A model generated the notes under the pieces. That model was given only the letters and a program-made list of their open reading frames with translations. It did no database searches and was not told the origin of the DNA. Positions 34,192-44,730 of a stretch of DNA of 64,000 nucleotides are shown here, piece after piece. The stretch comes from Dendrolimus kikuchii (taxonomy: Eukaryota; Arthropoda; Insecta; Lepidoptera; Lasiocampidae), in the NCBI GenBank assembly GCA_019925095.2, contig CM034392.1:18270387-18334386 (forward strand), given 5' to 3'. Position 1 is the first letter of the stretch. Every line of letters begins with the position of its first letter. The position numbers and the translations under genes are program-made.

Positions 34192-35826
34192 GGAAAAGTA
34201 AGAAAAAAGTCTAAGGGAAAAAATAATACAAAGAATATAGACGAAGTCACTTGTTCATATTTCAACAACAATAAACGAATGAACTTCGGTGTAATAAAAA
34301 TACTTTTCAAGCAACATGTAAGAACAAATTTCGCTGTTATTGATAAAGTTAATAAACATAATAAATAAAGAACCAATAATTCAAATAAAATCGTAAAAGA
34401 AAATATGTGACGACGCAATTTATGCTTCGGCAATTTGGCGACTACGATTCTCACAATTTTGTGGAAAGGATATTTGAATGAATGAAAACTCTCAGAAGTG
34501 AAATAATATTTCACAGCACACTTGAAATAATCAAGCAATATTTGTTCGTTGAATTTTATAAGATAAGATGGAAAACAACCACAAAAATGCTTTGTAATCC
34601 GTATTAACGATATAAATGAAAATGTTATATAATTTACATTACGTATAACATTTGTTTGATCCTTCTTCATAGCTTTGAATATCCGCTTTATCCTTTATGT
34701 TCTTATCTCTTTATGTATCTCCCTAATTTATATAACTTTAATGGATCTTTATTGGTATTTAAACCCACGCCATTGTTTTTCGTCACGTCACGACGGCAAG
34801 CCATTGCTATTAAAGGCAGCTAGGAAGTCTCGCTCCAGAAACAGCCATATCAGAAACATTAGTTCCCGTTCTTGATACGTAATCGGTAGCAACATATAAG
34901 TATAAATTACAATGCACAAGTATCCAGAATTATATATATAATAGTTCAGCCGTTTTATAAAGCCACATTTGGCATCTATGAAACTGATTTGTTGACGATA
35001 CTTAATTGCAATTGGAATCGATATAAGAAATCGCACATTACCGAAAAAAGTAAAATAAAAAGATTTATTAAAAACAAAATATATTTTGCGTTTCGTAGCT
35101 TTTTTATGTTTAAAATGTAGAAATTATATATAAAATAATTGCAATTTATGTTTAAACTTTTCGATTATACATCAATCTCGAGTTCACGTCTCTAATATTT
35201 AATAAGAGAAGTGTTGACCAACATAATATTGCCATGTTTTACGTTTCTGAAAAAATAAGCAAATTGTGGTGTTTTAAATTGGTATACATTATTTTGAAAT
35301 TGTTACAAAGTTAGTTCGTCAGTATTTATATGAAACTTAAAATGGGGCTTTTTAGAACGACTTAACTATAGCTACATCTCAGAGTAGGTAGATTAAGAAC
35401 TGGGTAATACCTGAGAATCCGTCATTAAAATACTGTTATTTTAGTAGAGATAGACAAAAGAAACTTACCGTTTATTAACGCAAATCCGTCCGAAGCGTTA
35501 GTCGATATTGTAAGAATAACACTATATCTGTGAACAAGAGAAAACAGCAAGTTTATATTAAAATTAAATAAGAATTTTGAAGGTTTTTGTCTTGAACTTT
35601 AAAAAGAAAATGCACGTATTCTATCTAATTTTCTATAATTCAAATTCATTAAGATTTTAAATGCGTTTAATTAGATTCATAACAAGTTTCTACATTATAC
35701 AAACTAATTTCAATTTAGAGTAGATTATATTAATGTAAAATATAGATATGTAATGAAGCATAACATTAATTTATTAATACCGTGTCATACAAATTAAACA
35801 TTGAAATATAAACTAAATAATTAAAA
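34192..35826. other. Unannotated AT-rich DNA
   Basis: The longest minus-strand frame in the window (34146-34670) lies here but is rejected (see below). A short moderately GC-rich part at 34770-34875 is not recognised. Confidence 0.45.
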
Positions 35827-36009
35827 CTAAAATATATTATGTAACTGATCACTATCAACGAAGAGCGTGCCCAGAAGGCTGGCTGCGTTGCCACATTCTG
35901 TGGCAATTCTTATTTGGTGTGCGGTAATATGAGCGAGCCCTCTGATCGCGGATAGCGTCAAAGAGTTTCTTATAAATATTAAAAAAAGCGCTTTGCAGAC
36001 GGACCCCAT
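35827..36009 (-). pseudogene. NL-D terminal-domain fragment
   Basis: The minus strand ends ATECGNAASLLGTLFVDSDQ then LHNIF. This matches the IQRGDAASILGTLPANSDLE end of 23900-24367. About 60 codons remain and the frame is open. Only the last third of the domain is present. Confidence 0.7.
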
Positions 36010-36071
36010 GGGCCTAATTTTTCAACAAAGCAAGGGAATGATAAATAGCTATGGATGATAAACTAAAAAAA

Positions 36072-36380
36072 GTAAATGTACATAAGGGGATCTTTGAAAG
36101 TTGCACCTGTGACTGAAAAATTGAGAGGAAGAAGATTAAGTTGGTATGGACATATAATGAGGAGAAATGAAAGTCACGTGACAAAAAGAATTTTAAACTA
36201 CAAGATAGATGGGTACAAATGTAGAGGTAAACCAAAAAAAGATGGATGGATTGTGTGAAGGATGATATGATGATATGTGGTGTGACAGAAGATGTATGTC
36301 AGAGTAGAGGAGTGTGGAAGGAAAAGACATATTGTGCCGACCCCAATTAATTGGGATATGTGAAAGAAAATAGAGAGAGG
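36072..36380 (+). mobile_element. NL-A LINE 3' end, 13-bp TSD
   Basis: The plus strand carries SLKVAPVTEKLRGRRLSWYG then HIMRRNESHVTKR, and KIDGYKCRGKPKK before a frameshift. It then continues to a 3' region with the perfect palindrome CCCAATTAATTGGG (36342-36355). The duplication TAAACTAAAAAAA lies at 36059-36071 and 36381-36393. NL-A looks like an RTE-class element, whose ORF typically ends in a W-Y/F-GH motif followed by GRPKK. It is 5'-truncated and frameshifted. Confidence 0.88.
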
Positions 36381-36393
36381 TAAACTAAAAAAA

Positions 36394-37604
36394 AACTTAT
36401 GAAATATGAATGATGATTCCTAATGGGATTTTATTACTATAAATAACTATTTGGCTAAAGGAGGTTATACTCTGTAATTATTTAGACCTAAAACTGAATT
36501 GTTTTTTTTTATTAAATTCACTACAATGCTAAAGAAACTAAGTCCATATAGTCTACACAACTACCCAGCAAGACAAAGAGGCGAGTCGCGGTCAACCTGA
36601 TTTGAAGTAATATAATGAATGATGTTGTTTTTGACTACATCGTGTTTTTTCAATTCACTAACAAATACCTAGTGTTAGTGAATTGAAAAAACGCGATTGC
36701 GGCGCCATTTATTTACTAATCCGTCTGTCTATTCTAAGGAAACGACGTTACTTATCGGGATAAAATGTATTCTATGAGTTAAGTCAGTAAGAAAATAAAC
36801 AAAATTTTACACGAAGATGTAGTTTGTATAGGCCTGCAAAGTTATGTAGTCAAATCGTGAAAAAAAGTAGTCTAATAAGTGACCGCTGTAGAGGTAATAA
36901 GGAATGAAAAAAAAAATGCACATAGACATGTATGGTATCGTTAGCCAGTTAAAAAAAAACTTAACTATGTTCCGTAATGCCCTTATTAATGAAGCCGATC
37001 GGTGGCTCTCAGAATTCTGACTAACATGAAGGTGAAATATTAAAAAAAAAAAATATTTTGAGTAGTTTTTGAAACATGAGGTATTTTTGATTAAATTGTT
37101 TTTATGGTTCCGTATCCAAATAACGAAAACATGTATCGAGTGTGGTCTGCGAAGCACTTGCCTAATTCATTTATTTTAAAGGTATAGAGTTTCTCTCTTG
37201 TTTCATCGCCAGTATTGAATATAAGTTTTTGTTCTACATACTAAAAAAAAATCAGTATTTTAATGCAGAACATATTACAATTTACATGGTCTCACAAATG
37301 GTGACAAAAGTTAGAAAGTGGACCCAGTTCTCACATAACAACTAGTACAATGAAGATGCCACCAATTGTCTGTATGACTTGCAAATTATTACTTTATTAT
37401 CACTATGAAAACACATTGAGATGATATTTCAAAGCGAAACACACACGCCATCGAAAACAAAAGTAACCAAACGTCTTTATTATGTTAATTGAGTCCGTGG
37501 CTCGCAATTCCGTTGAGGCATTAACGAGTAAGTCAGACACAAACTGGCAAATATCTAACAAATTTTGCCAACGTTAAATGAAGTATAACATTCCTAAGAC
37601 GAGT
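36394..37604. other. Unannotated AT-rich DNA with one hairpin
   Basis: Apart from the hairpin at 36641-36695, no feature is recognised. The minus frame at 36807-37157 is Phe/Tyr-rich and looks like AT-rich noise. Confidence 0.45.
36641..36695. repeat. 23-bp inverted repeat with 9-nt loop
   Basis: The left arm (36641-36663) and right arm (36673-36695) pair at 22 of 23 positions. The inner 20 bp, from GTTTTTTCAATTCACTAACA, are perfect. The loop is AATACCTAG. Transcribed, it would give a long stable stem. Confidence 0.92.
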
Positions 37605-37911
37605 GTTTTTTTTTATTGCATACGTTCAGCAGACAGGCAAACGGCCTACTTGATGAAAAGCGGTTACCATCGCCTATGGACATTAGTAACACCAAAGGTG
37701 CTACCAATGTGCTACCGCTCTCTAAAGGGAAACTGAAATCTGCCCACTAATGCGGGTACATAATACAAGGTTGTTCTGGCGGCATACTCTAGATCAGAGG
37801 TGGGAGCCAGCCAGACGAGCAAATGCCCTCCCACCTGGATGTGGGTGGTTTTGTCGCCTCTTACAACAAGCCGCCCGGTCGCAGGAAGTTGTATTCTTTC
37901 TCTGTACCTGT
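37605..37911 (-). repeat. R300 copy 9, full length
   Basis: Minus-strand copy with a T-run at the left and the CAGGTACAGAGAAAG-type 5' end at the right. It is more diverged than copies 5 or 13. Confidence 0.9.
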
Positions 37912-38012
37912 AAATACTATGGATTAGAGATTCAAATACGATTTTTATTAGCACATATGTATTGATATTAATAGATTCACGTTTCACCACCATCACTACT
38001 AACGTTAAAGAA

Positions 38013-38355
38013 AAAAAATGTGTGTGTGCAGTTCACACGCAGTAGAAATGAAACAAAGTGTGACAACGGGTGAGAGGGATTCTAAATTTCGTGACGTCAC
38101 ATTTAATATATTATTTCCTTATAATATATTAAAGCTTTCAAGCATGAAATTTTAAGTATTAACAAAAAACTTCAAAACATTTACAACTTTATCTGTATGA
38201 GCAGTGTTTAAATGATTAAATATAATGTATTCTATCTCATTCTCTCGCAGATTTAGTCCTATGGATTTATGTGTTTATCTCTTTTTAGTGTCGCTTTCTC
38301 GTTTCATCGAGATTGAAATCACAACGATTCTAAAGAAGTTTCACTTCAAAATTCG
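38013..38355 (+). repeat. Dispersed repeat I, copy 1
   Basis: Pairs with 48342-48735. Shared blocks are AATGTGTGTG/AATGTGTATG, TTCACACGCAGTAGAAATGA, TCATTCTCTCGCAGATTTAG and TTTCATCGAG. This copy contains a CRE-type palindrome GTGACGTCAC at 38091-38100. Confidence 0.65.
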
Positions 38356-38374
38356 TCTTCGGTCTTCGTCTGTC

Positions 38375-38461
38375 AGTGTTGCAAACGCCCACAGACGATG
38401 GTAAATACTTTACATCAGGTAAAACGTTTGCCAATTGGCTTGTTTCAGGTAATAAAATTTT
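38375..38461 (+). repeat. R300-related 3' fragment, diverged
   Basis: GTTGCAAACGCCCACAGACG, ATGGTAAATACTTTACATCA and TTTCAGGTAATAAAA correspond, in order, to the R300 3' third (GTTGCAAATGTCCATAGGCG, ATGGTAACCGCTTTCCATCA, CTGCAATAAAA). It probably belongs to a related family. Confidence 0.6.
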
Positions 38462-39475
38462 TTTCGATGAATCAAGAGGTTTACATGACGGGTATCACTT
38501 TTTTGATTGATTTTATCAAAATTGTACATTCCACGTTTAAAGCAGGAGACTATCAATAACTTATACCCTCAGTAGTAAGCATCAGAAATGAAAAAACATT
38601 TTTTTAACAAGCATAAAAATATGAATCTTGTATAAGGAGCAAGAAGATAAGTCTAGATCCTTCGATTTGATGAGAATAGCATCAACATTATTTTAAGCAT
38701 TAACTGATTGTCACTCTATCTAGGTCTGTATTTAAATCTTTCAACCAAATGGTCACAATGTAAACACATACATTGCTACTGTTGTAATACATAAAGTCTT
38801 GATTTCATTTACACTTCGTGGCTATTGCAAACTCTGGCTATATCAATAAGCTAACTAACATTTCATTATTTACCCTATGTATCTACATAGTTAAGTATTG
38901 ATTTATTTTCGACGTCTACTAAAAGTTTATTAATTGTCTGGAAAATTCTCGAAGCACCTCAAATATTCTAACTAGTCTTATTACGTTCGTTTCGCTCCTT
39001 GAAAGATTTTTTACCATAATCATCCGGTTTGTCTGAAGTTTTTGCTGTATAATATTCGTTTGAAATTTGACTCTTTTTTATAATGGACGTCGAGGCGACC
39101 TCAACAAAAAAGCATATAGATAGAACGATTTCAATCAGTCACGCGCGTGGTCTTTTGCTAACGTTACGCCTATTATGATGGCTGTTAATTAATGGGTAGG
39201 TGTGCGGCTGTGCGCCAAATATTGATGCTATGCGTATGATATTTAAAATATATGGCAGGAAATACCTCAACAGAATAAATACATAGTCCACTGTTTCGTG
39301 GAGCTAATAGGTTTTGATGAAACTATGATGGTTTCTGTTTGATACCAGTGAGTTGAGTATTTTTTTTATATTTGATAATGTTGAAACAGTCAAATAATGG
39401 TAAAACTGTATTGCTTTCTACGGGATAACTTTTATCTTCTTGAATATATTAAAAAAAACAAACTTAAAAAAAAAA
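38462..39475. other. Unannotated AT-rich DNA
   Basis: No feature is recognised. Confidence 0.45.
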
Positions 39476-39752
39476 ATTGCAGGAATTCAACAGACAGGCA
39501 GACGGCCCACTTGATGGAAAGCGGTTACAAATGCGCTGCTGCTCTCTTAAAGGAGACTGGAACCTGGTCACTAATTCCGGAACATAACACAAGGTTATTA
39601 TGGCGGCATATTCTAGACCAGGGGTGGTCGCCATCCAATCGAGCAAATACCCTACTACCTGGCTGTGGGTTGTTTAGTCGCCTCTTACGACAGGCCGCCA
39701 GGCCGCCAGGCCGCAGGAAATTGTATTCTTTCTCCGTTCCTGCACGGATGAC
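39476..39752 (-). repeat. R300 copy 10, unusual 3' tail
   Basis: Minus-strand copy with the full 5' end (CATCCGTGCAGGAACGGAG in reverse). On the element's own strand its 3' end is CTGCAATTTTTTTTTTTAAG, so the run after CTGCAAT is T, not A. There is also a small local triplication in the GGCCGCCA region. A further 45-bp fragment of the R300 5' end lies at 39862-39910. Confidence 0.88.
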
Positions 39753-39910
39753 AAACATACATACTACATTAGCTTGCATATTCAAAGGGAGGAGGAGGAA
39801 AGGAGTTTGTAACCTGAACCCCCCCGTAGCTGAATGCAATTCAAGGGGGTATGGCTACTCTTCATAGTCTAGACCAGGGGCGATAGCATTCTTTCTTCGT
39901 TCCTACATGA

Positions 39911-40141
39911 ATAAAATTTCGACATAGTGAAATATTCAATATTAAAGGAATTCTGGAGGATGGAAGTCTTTAGCTCTCCAGGAGACCAGAATCTTCATGC
40001 TCACTGTCATAAAGTTGACAAAGTGCTCTCATTTTATATCAGAGACTATTTTGAACAAGATATATATAAATATTTGTACATAGAAATAGTTGTATTATTT
40101 AAATTTATCTTCGATTGAAATGTGATTTAAGAGCATATAAA

Positions 40142-40193
<52 letters not shown>

Positions 40194-41227
40194 AAAAAGA
40201 ACAAAATTGTGTAATTTTTCTAAAACGCACAAACGTAGGTACTGATTCAGATGAGTGTAGTTCTTCTCATTTATTTACTAACCCAAATGTTTCTTAATGA
40301 CTGTTCCCAGTATAGAATAAGATATGGTTTTTGCAATTTAGGACGTCATGTTATGCAGTACGAAGTAAAATGACAAACTTAAGTTCTCCGAAATGTTTCC
40401 TTTCATTTATAACAGGAATAAAGGAGAAATAAAAACTTTTGAATTTGAATATCATTCGAAGAACATTAAGAATAACAAATTAGAAAATGTATAAACTGTG
40501 TGTGTGTATAAACTGTATCTGAATGGTTCGGAATCCTATAGAAAGAGATAGCGCCAGGCATCCACCCTTCTCGCATTTTGATGTTTTATTATTTAAAAAA
40601 ATGTTTTTAGACAATACTAGTAAATATAAGTATAAGTAAGTAGGTTTCTTTTCAAGTTTTATTTAGGTTATATTTAATGGATAAATAACAATTCACGCAT
40701 CATTATTTACCTATTTTTATGAGAACTATACATAATTAGGTATACTTGTTTCGTACATAATAGTACCTATTACCACTATTACTACTGAGTATACAATATT
40801 TCACGATTTCTGTTATATGCCATTCCAAATTAACACAACGAAAAACTGTAGATAAACGTATCATAAAAATGATAAATTCATATAAGCAATAAATTATTCT
40901 TGTTTTTATTTTTAAAATATTAATTATATTTCCAGGCGAGACAGAAATGTTTATTAGATATTACAAAATTAACGTTACGCACGAAACTCAGAGTGAAACG
41001 TCCAAATAAGTTGTGTATTACACAGAATGAATCGGTTATATACAATCGACTTTGTATGTCGATCTCGACGAATGTCAGATGAAAATCAAATAACATCAAA
41101 GAACAGCTTATGTATCGAGTTTCAGATAGAAGGTATCGAAGATGACTAACATTTTGCTCGCCGAACTAGCCTGCGCAAGTACAGTACAATAAAGGGAAGT
41201 TTCTGCGACGCGTCATTAATTGTCAGT
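39911..41227. other. Unannotated AT-rich DNA with a (TA)n run
   Basis: A (TA)n microsatellite of about 46 bp lies at 40146-40191. Nothing else is supported. Confidence 0.5.
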
Positions 41228-41358
41228 TATTATATTTTACTAACCGTTAATTTGTCTTACTATCGGGTAAGACGTGACCGTAACAACACCATAAAATAAT
41301 GTAAAAATACCACCGATGGTAAGGTAAGCGAGTGAATAGTAAGATATAGGAACCAACC
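41228..41358. repeat. Small inverted-repeat element, copy 2
   Basis: The right arm, AAGGTAAGCGAGTGAATAGT then AAGATATAGGAACCAACC, matches the right arm of 21208-21327. The left arm, TATATTTTACTAACCGTTAA, is the inverse in part. A lone right-arm-like sequence also occurs at about 47050-47082. Confidence 0.6.
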
Positions 41359-42190
41359 ATAAGACGCGTAAAGATTATATGCCATATTAAACCTTTTGAT
41401 CAAACCTGATACCATATTTAGATTTTGGGCCTCAAAGTATGTTTTTGATAAATTGACAATTAACATATTATTGTTCACTAACATAAACAGTTAAAAATGC
41501 ATATTGGACATATGTTCTTGAGTTGAAATCGAGCGGGTTTAACAATTTCAATTCAAGAGGTGTAGTATTCCATTTAAGTTTTCGATAAAATATTTCTAAC
41601 ATTTCGTACTATTGGTAAGCAGTTCTGCTGTCTTAATTAAAAAGTATAATTAATAACTTTAGTATTATTCAGGTATTTCTACGAGCTTTCACCTAAAGTT
41701 GGATTGGCATTATCCTAATTTTCGGGATAAAAGTACGATAAGGTACATTCTCGTAATTAATATTAAAACCGTACATTATTCTTAAGATAATCAGTTCGCC
41801 TTCAAAGTAATCAATAAGGAATAGTTTCACGTTTTATGCTTAATTAACGAGTATGCTACAAATTGCCCGTCGTATACTGGACATTGTAAGACCATCGCCA
41901 TCCGACCGCCACATATTACATTGACTCTGAGCGCACATCCGGCGTACGCCCTTACTGCGCCCTCAGCAACAGAACTGCCCGAGAGAGAGAGAAACACGAA
42001 TGATATCATGAACAAGTCGAGTTTGCGTTTTGATTTGTCCAACACAAGGAATTGCAGGGTTTTCTTAATTTATTATGCGGCAACAATTCCCATTTGAAAC
42101 CGATTCTGTAACATTATGAAATTGTAAAAGAGTGTATGTAGTCTTTTGTTTCTTACATTTTTTTGTGTTTGTCTATTTGTTAGGGATTCA
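41359..42190. other. Unannotated DNA
   Basis: A minus-strand frame at 41827-42045 is discussed in the findings. No other feature is recognised. Confidence 0.4.
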
Positions 42191-42202
42191 CTTAAAATCT
42201 AC

Positions 42203-42343
42203 ATACATACATAACTTCACGCCAGTTCCCTTGCGGGGTAGGCACGAACAACAGAGCGCCATTTAGGCCCATTCTTACACACCTCACTTGCTTCTTTGAC
42301 ATTCATACCTCTTGTCGTGCACGCTCGTCTGTTCTTAAGGCTC
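42203..42343 (-). mobile_element. NL-B1 LINE 3' end, 12-bp TSD
   Basis: Minus-strand copy of the NL-B1 tail, from ACAGACGAGCGTGCACGACA to the TATGTATGTATG end. The duplication CTTAAAATCTAC lies at 42191-42202 and 42344-42355. Apart from truncation it is very similar to the 4.7-kb copy. Confidence 0.92.
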
Positions 42344-42355
42344 CTTAAAATCTAC

Positions 42356-42592
42356 GTTACTTTATATTCCGAGAATAGTACGGGATTTTTTTTAGGAGAG
42401 GTTTAAAGTGGCCAGGTCGAAAATATGTGATTCCGATGCTAAATTTTCATTTAACTTTTCATACAAAAAAATCTATTACTCTGCTAAAAATAATCTTTGA
42501 TTTTATATTTAGCAAAATAACTGCAATCTTTTTTACACGGACAAAGAGTCGTAGGTAAATGCTAGTCTTTACATACATTACATAACCCCTAA
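42356..42592. other. Unannotated DNA
   Basis: No feature is recognised. Confidence 0.4.
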
Positions 42593-42906
42593 ATGCTTAA
42601 TAGAAAGAATGTTAACGTGATTTGGGCACGTGGAGAAAACAAATGAAAGCAGAATCACAAAACAAGTATATGACAGCAATGTTACTGGTAGAGTAAGTGG
42701 AGGTAGAACACGACTCACTATGATCAAATAAAAGGTATTTGAAAGAAAAGTCAGGTAAAAAGCTTCTTAAATAAACTTGGCAACAAGAGATTAACGAAAG
42801 TAGATGAAGTGAGAAGTGTTTGTCAGGATCGTAGCAGGTGGAAATCTATCTCCTCATTCTACCCCAAAGGGAAACAGGCGTGACGATATATAGATATGTA
42901 TGTATA
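42593..42906 (+). mobile_element. NL-B2 LINE 3' end, decayed
   Basis: The plus strand reads ERMLTWFGHVEKTNESRITK, then a broken GRVSGG-TR stretch, and a final CQDR-like block, KGNRR and an ATGTATGTAT tail. The WFGHV-E-x-x-NE motif marks the conserved C-terminal region. Frameshifts and stops are present. No clear duplication is found. Confidence 0.8.
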
Positions 42907-43120
42907 CACTATTTTTCATTAGTACATCATTTTCGTACATAACAAATAGGGGTTTTGCAATAAATTGCACTATTTAATGATGTTTAAATGTCTTCAACAA
43001 CTTAAGCCACTTATAAAGTTAGAGATTAAAGTAGAAAATGTTTTATATTAATCATTTAAAACACGATACAACTAAAATTACATCAAAAATTTACTTTCAC
43101 AGAAAAAATAGGGTATATAA

Positions 43121-43353
43121 CGAGGGCTTCATAACAAATGGCCGTATACGCAAAAATGCAATTTTTTGTGGTTTTCTAAAATCTATGAAATTTTACAATT
43201 TAGAAAGTCTTATTAGTATGCAAGTGTACCTAAATAGACGGGTATTCCAAATTTCAGCCTTATACAATCAACTAGTTTTGTTTTATTCACAATTTTGTCC
43301 CTTGTGGTAAAATTGCACTTTTGTCTTTACGCCCATTTGTTATGGAGCCCTCG
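43121..43353. mobile_element. 233-bp MITE with ~48-bp terminal inverted repeats
   Basis: The left end is CGAGGGCTTCATAACAAATG. The inverted right end is CGAGGGCTCCATAACAAATG. Similarity continues inward to the GCAATTTT region on both sides (about 48 bp). It has no coding capacity. The flanking target duplication is not clear; AT-rich flanks (TATATAA and ATATGTA) suggest a TA-type target. Confidence 0.85.
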
Positions 43354-43800
43354 ATATGTAGGATGGTGGTTGTGTAAGCAACGACTTGTTTATACTTAGA
43401 TTATCAAGCGAGTGTTGTAATTGTTCTTTACTATGTATTATTATCTAAATATACCAGTTTAAAGGGAGACACTTTATTTATTTGCTATCCTACATAAAAA
43501 AATAAGTATAAATAATTTGGATAAAACATTAAATATTTTATCCAGATCAAAGGGTGCTTCTATCAAATATTTCAGGAAGGATATATATGTGTATGTATGA
43601 TTTTATTAGTGAAAATATATTTTTTAATCTATTTTATCGTGTTACGAAATAAGTTAACAATCAAATTAAGCGCCTCCTTTAACTGTCTCAACGTTTTCTA
43701 TTTGTATATGGGTCTGTTACGTCATCGTGGAAAGCCAAAGCACCTACGGGGGGACGAAACCGCCTTCTTTAGAATCTATGTTCTAATGACTCGATTAGAT
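43354..43800. other. Unannotated DNA
   Basis: No feature is recognised. The frame from 43597 runs into R300 copy 11 and is not a gene. Confidence 0.4.
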
Positions 43801-44121
43801 TTTTTTTATTGCATAAGTTCAGCAAACAGGCGGACCACCACCTACCTGATTGGAAGCGGTTACTATCGCCTATTGACATTTGTAACACCAAGGGTGCTAC
43901 TAATGTGCTGCCGCTCTCTAAAAGGAGACTGGAATCTGGTCACTAATGCCGGAATACAACTCAAGGTTGTTATGGCGGCATACTATGGAGTATAGACCAG
44001 GGGTGGTAGCCGTCCAGACTGGTTAGTACCCTACAACCGAGCTGTGGCTTGTTTTGTCGTCCCCTACGACAGGCCGCCCTGCCGCAGGAAGAGTATTTTT
44101 TCTCCGTTCCTGCACGGATAA
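43801..44121 (-). repeat. R300 copy 11, full length
   Basis: Minus-strand copy with a T-run at the left and TATCCGTGCAGGAACGGAG (in reverse) at the right end. The NL-C insertion starts 22 bp beyond it. Confidence 0.95.
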
Positions 44122-44143
44122 AATATATTTTTATCACACAGAA

Positions 44144-44717
44144 ATACACTAACACCCGCGAGGAAGATATAGATATTTGTATTCAAAATACCCTACGATC
44201 TACCGCGGCGCTTCATAAGGTGTTGGGATCCAAGCTTCTTAGCCGTAAGACCAGAATACGTATCTTAAAACTGTTATAAGCCCAATATTGGTGTACGGAT
44301 GTGAGGCTTAGACCCTAACACTTAAAGAGGAGAACAAGCTGTTGGTGGCTGAAAGAAAGGTCCTCAGAAAAATCCTGGGTCTGACACGGGGAAGCGATGT
44401 GATGCGACTGGTGGATCCGAAAAAAAGGCCGAAATCGAAGAACTGGTGGATGAGCCCAATATAATAGGCGAGAGCAAGATACATCGCTTACGCTGGCTTG
44501 GCCACCTGTGTAGAATGGGGGAGAATCGCGCGGTGAAAAGAGCCTATGTGGTCAGACCAACAGGACGGCGGCCAGTTGGTCTGCCCAGATATCGCTGGTG
44601 ACATAGTGGAGGCTGATCTGCGCGAGATTCAGACAGCACTGAACAGGAAGGACTGGAGTATTCTCATTTCGCAAGCCAGAATGCATTTTGGGTCGTTGAG
44701 CCGCAGCAGTTAGTTAG
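44144..44717 (+). mobile_element. NL-C LINE 3' end, 574 bp, 13-bp TSD
   Basis: This is the longer of the two NL-C copies. It keeps part of the thumb region of the reverse transcriptase (ALHKVLGSKLLSRKTRIRIL). The degraded equivalents of the WLGH and RPTGRRPVG segments follow, and the end is HFGSLSRSS-like with a (TTAG)n tail. The duplication TTATCACACAGAA lies at 44131-44143 and 44718-44730. Frameshifts and stops occur (for example just after 44279). It inserted next to R300 copy 11, so copy 11 was probably already there. Confidence 0.92.
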
Positions 44718-44730
44718 TTATCACACAGAA

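Noticed and set aside
34146..34670. Longest open frame in the window (174 codons, minus)
   Set aside because: It is Phe/Leu/Ser/Lys-rich, as translated AT-rich DNA is. It has no domain, and its end reads into the antisense tail of R300 copy 8.
37712..37996. 94-codon minus frame and other long frames over R300 copies
   Set aside because: They are shadows of the R300 repeat, which is low in stops in several frames.
38091..38100. Second CRE palindrome GTGACGTCAC as a regulatory site
   Set aside because: It lies inside dispersed repeat I with no nearby gene-like sequence. It is noted only as part of that repeat.
43038..43310. 90-codon frame
   Set aside because: It lies mostly within the MITE at 43121-43353.
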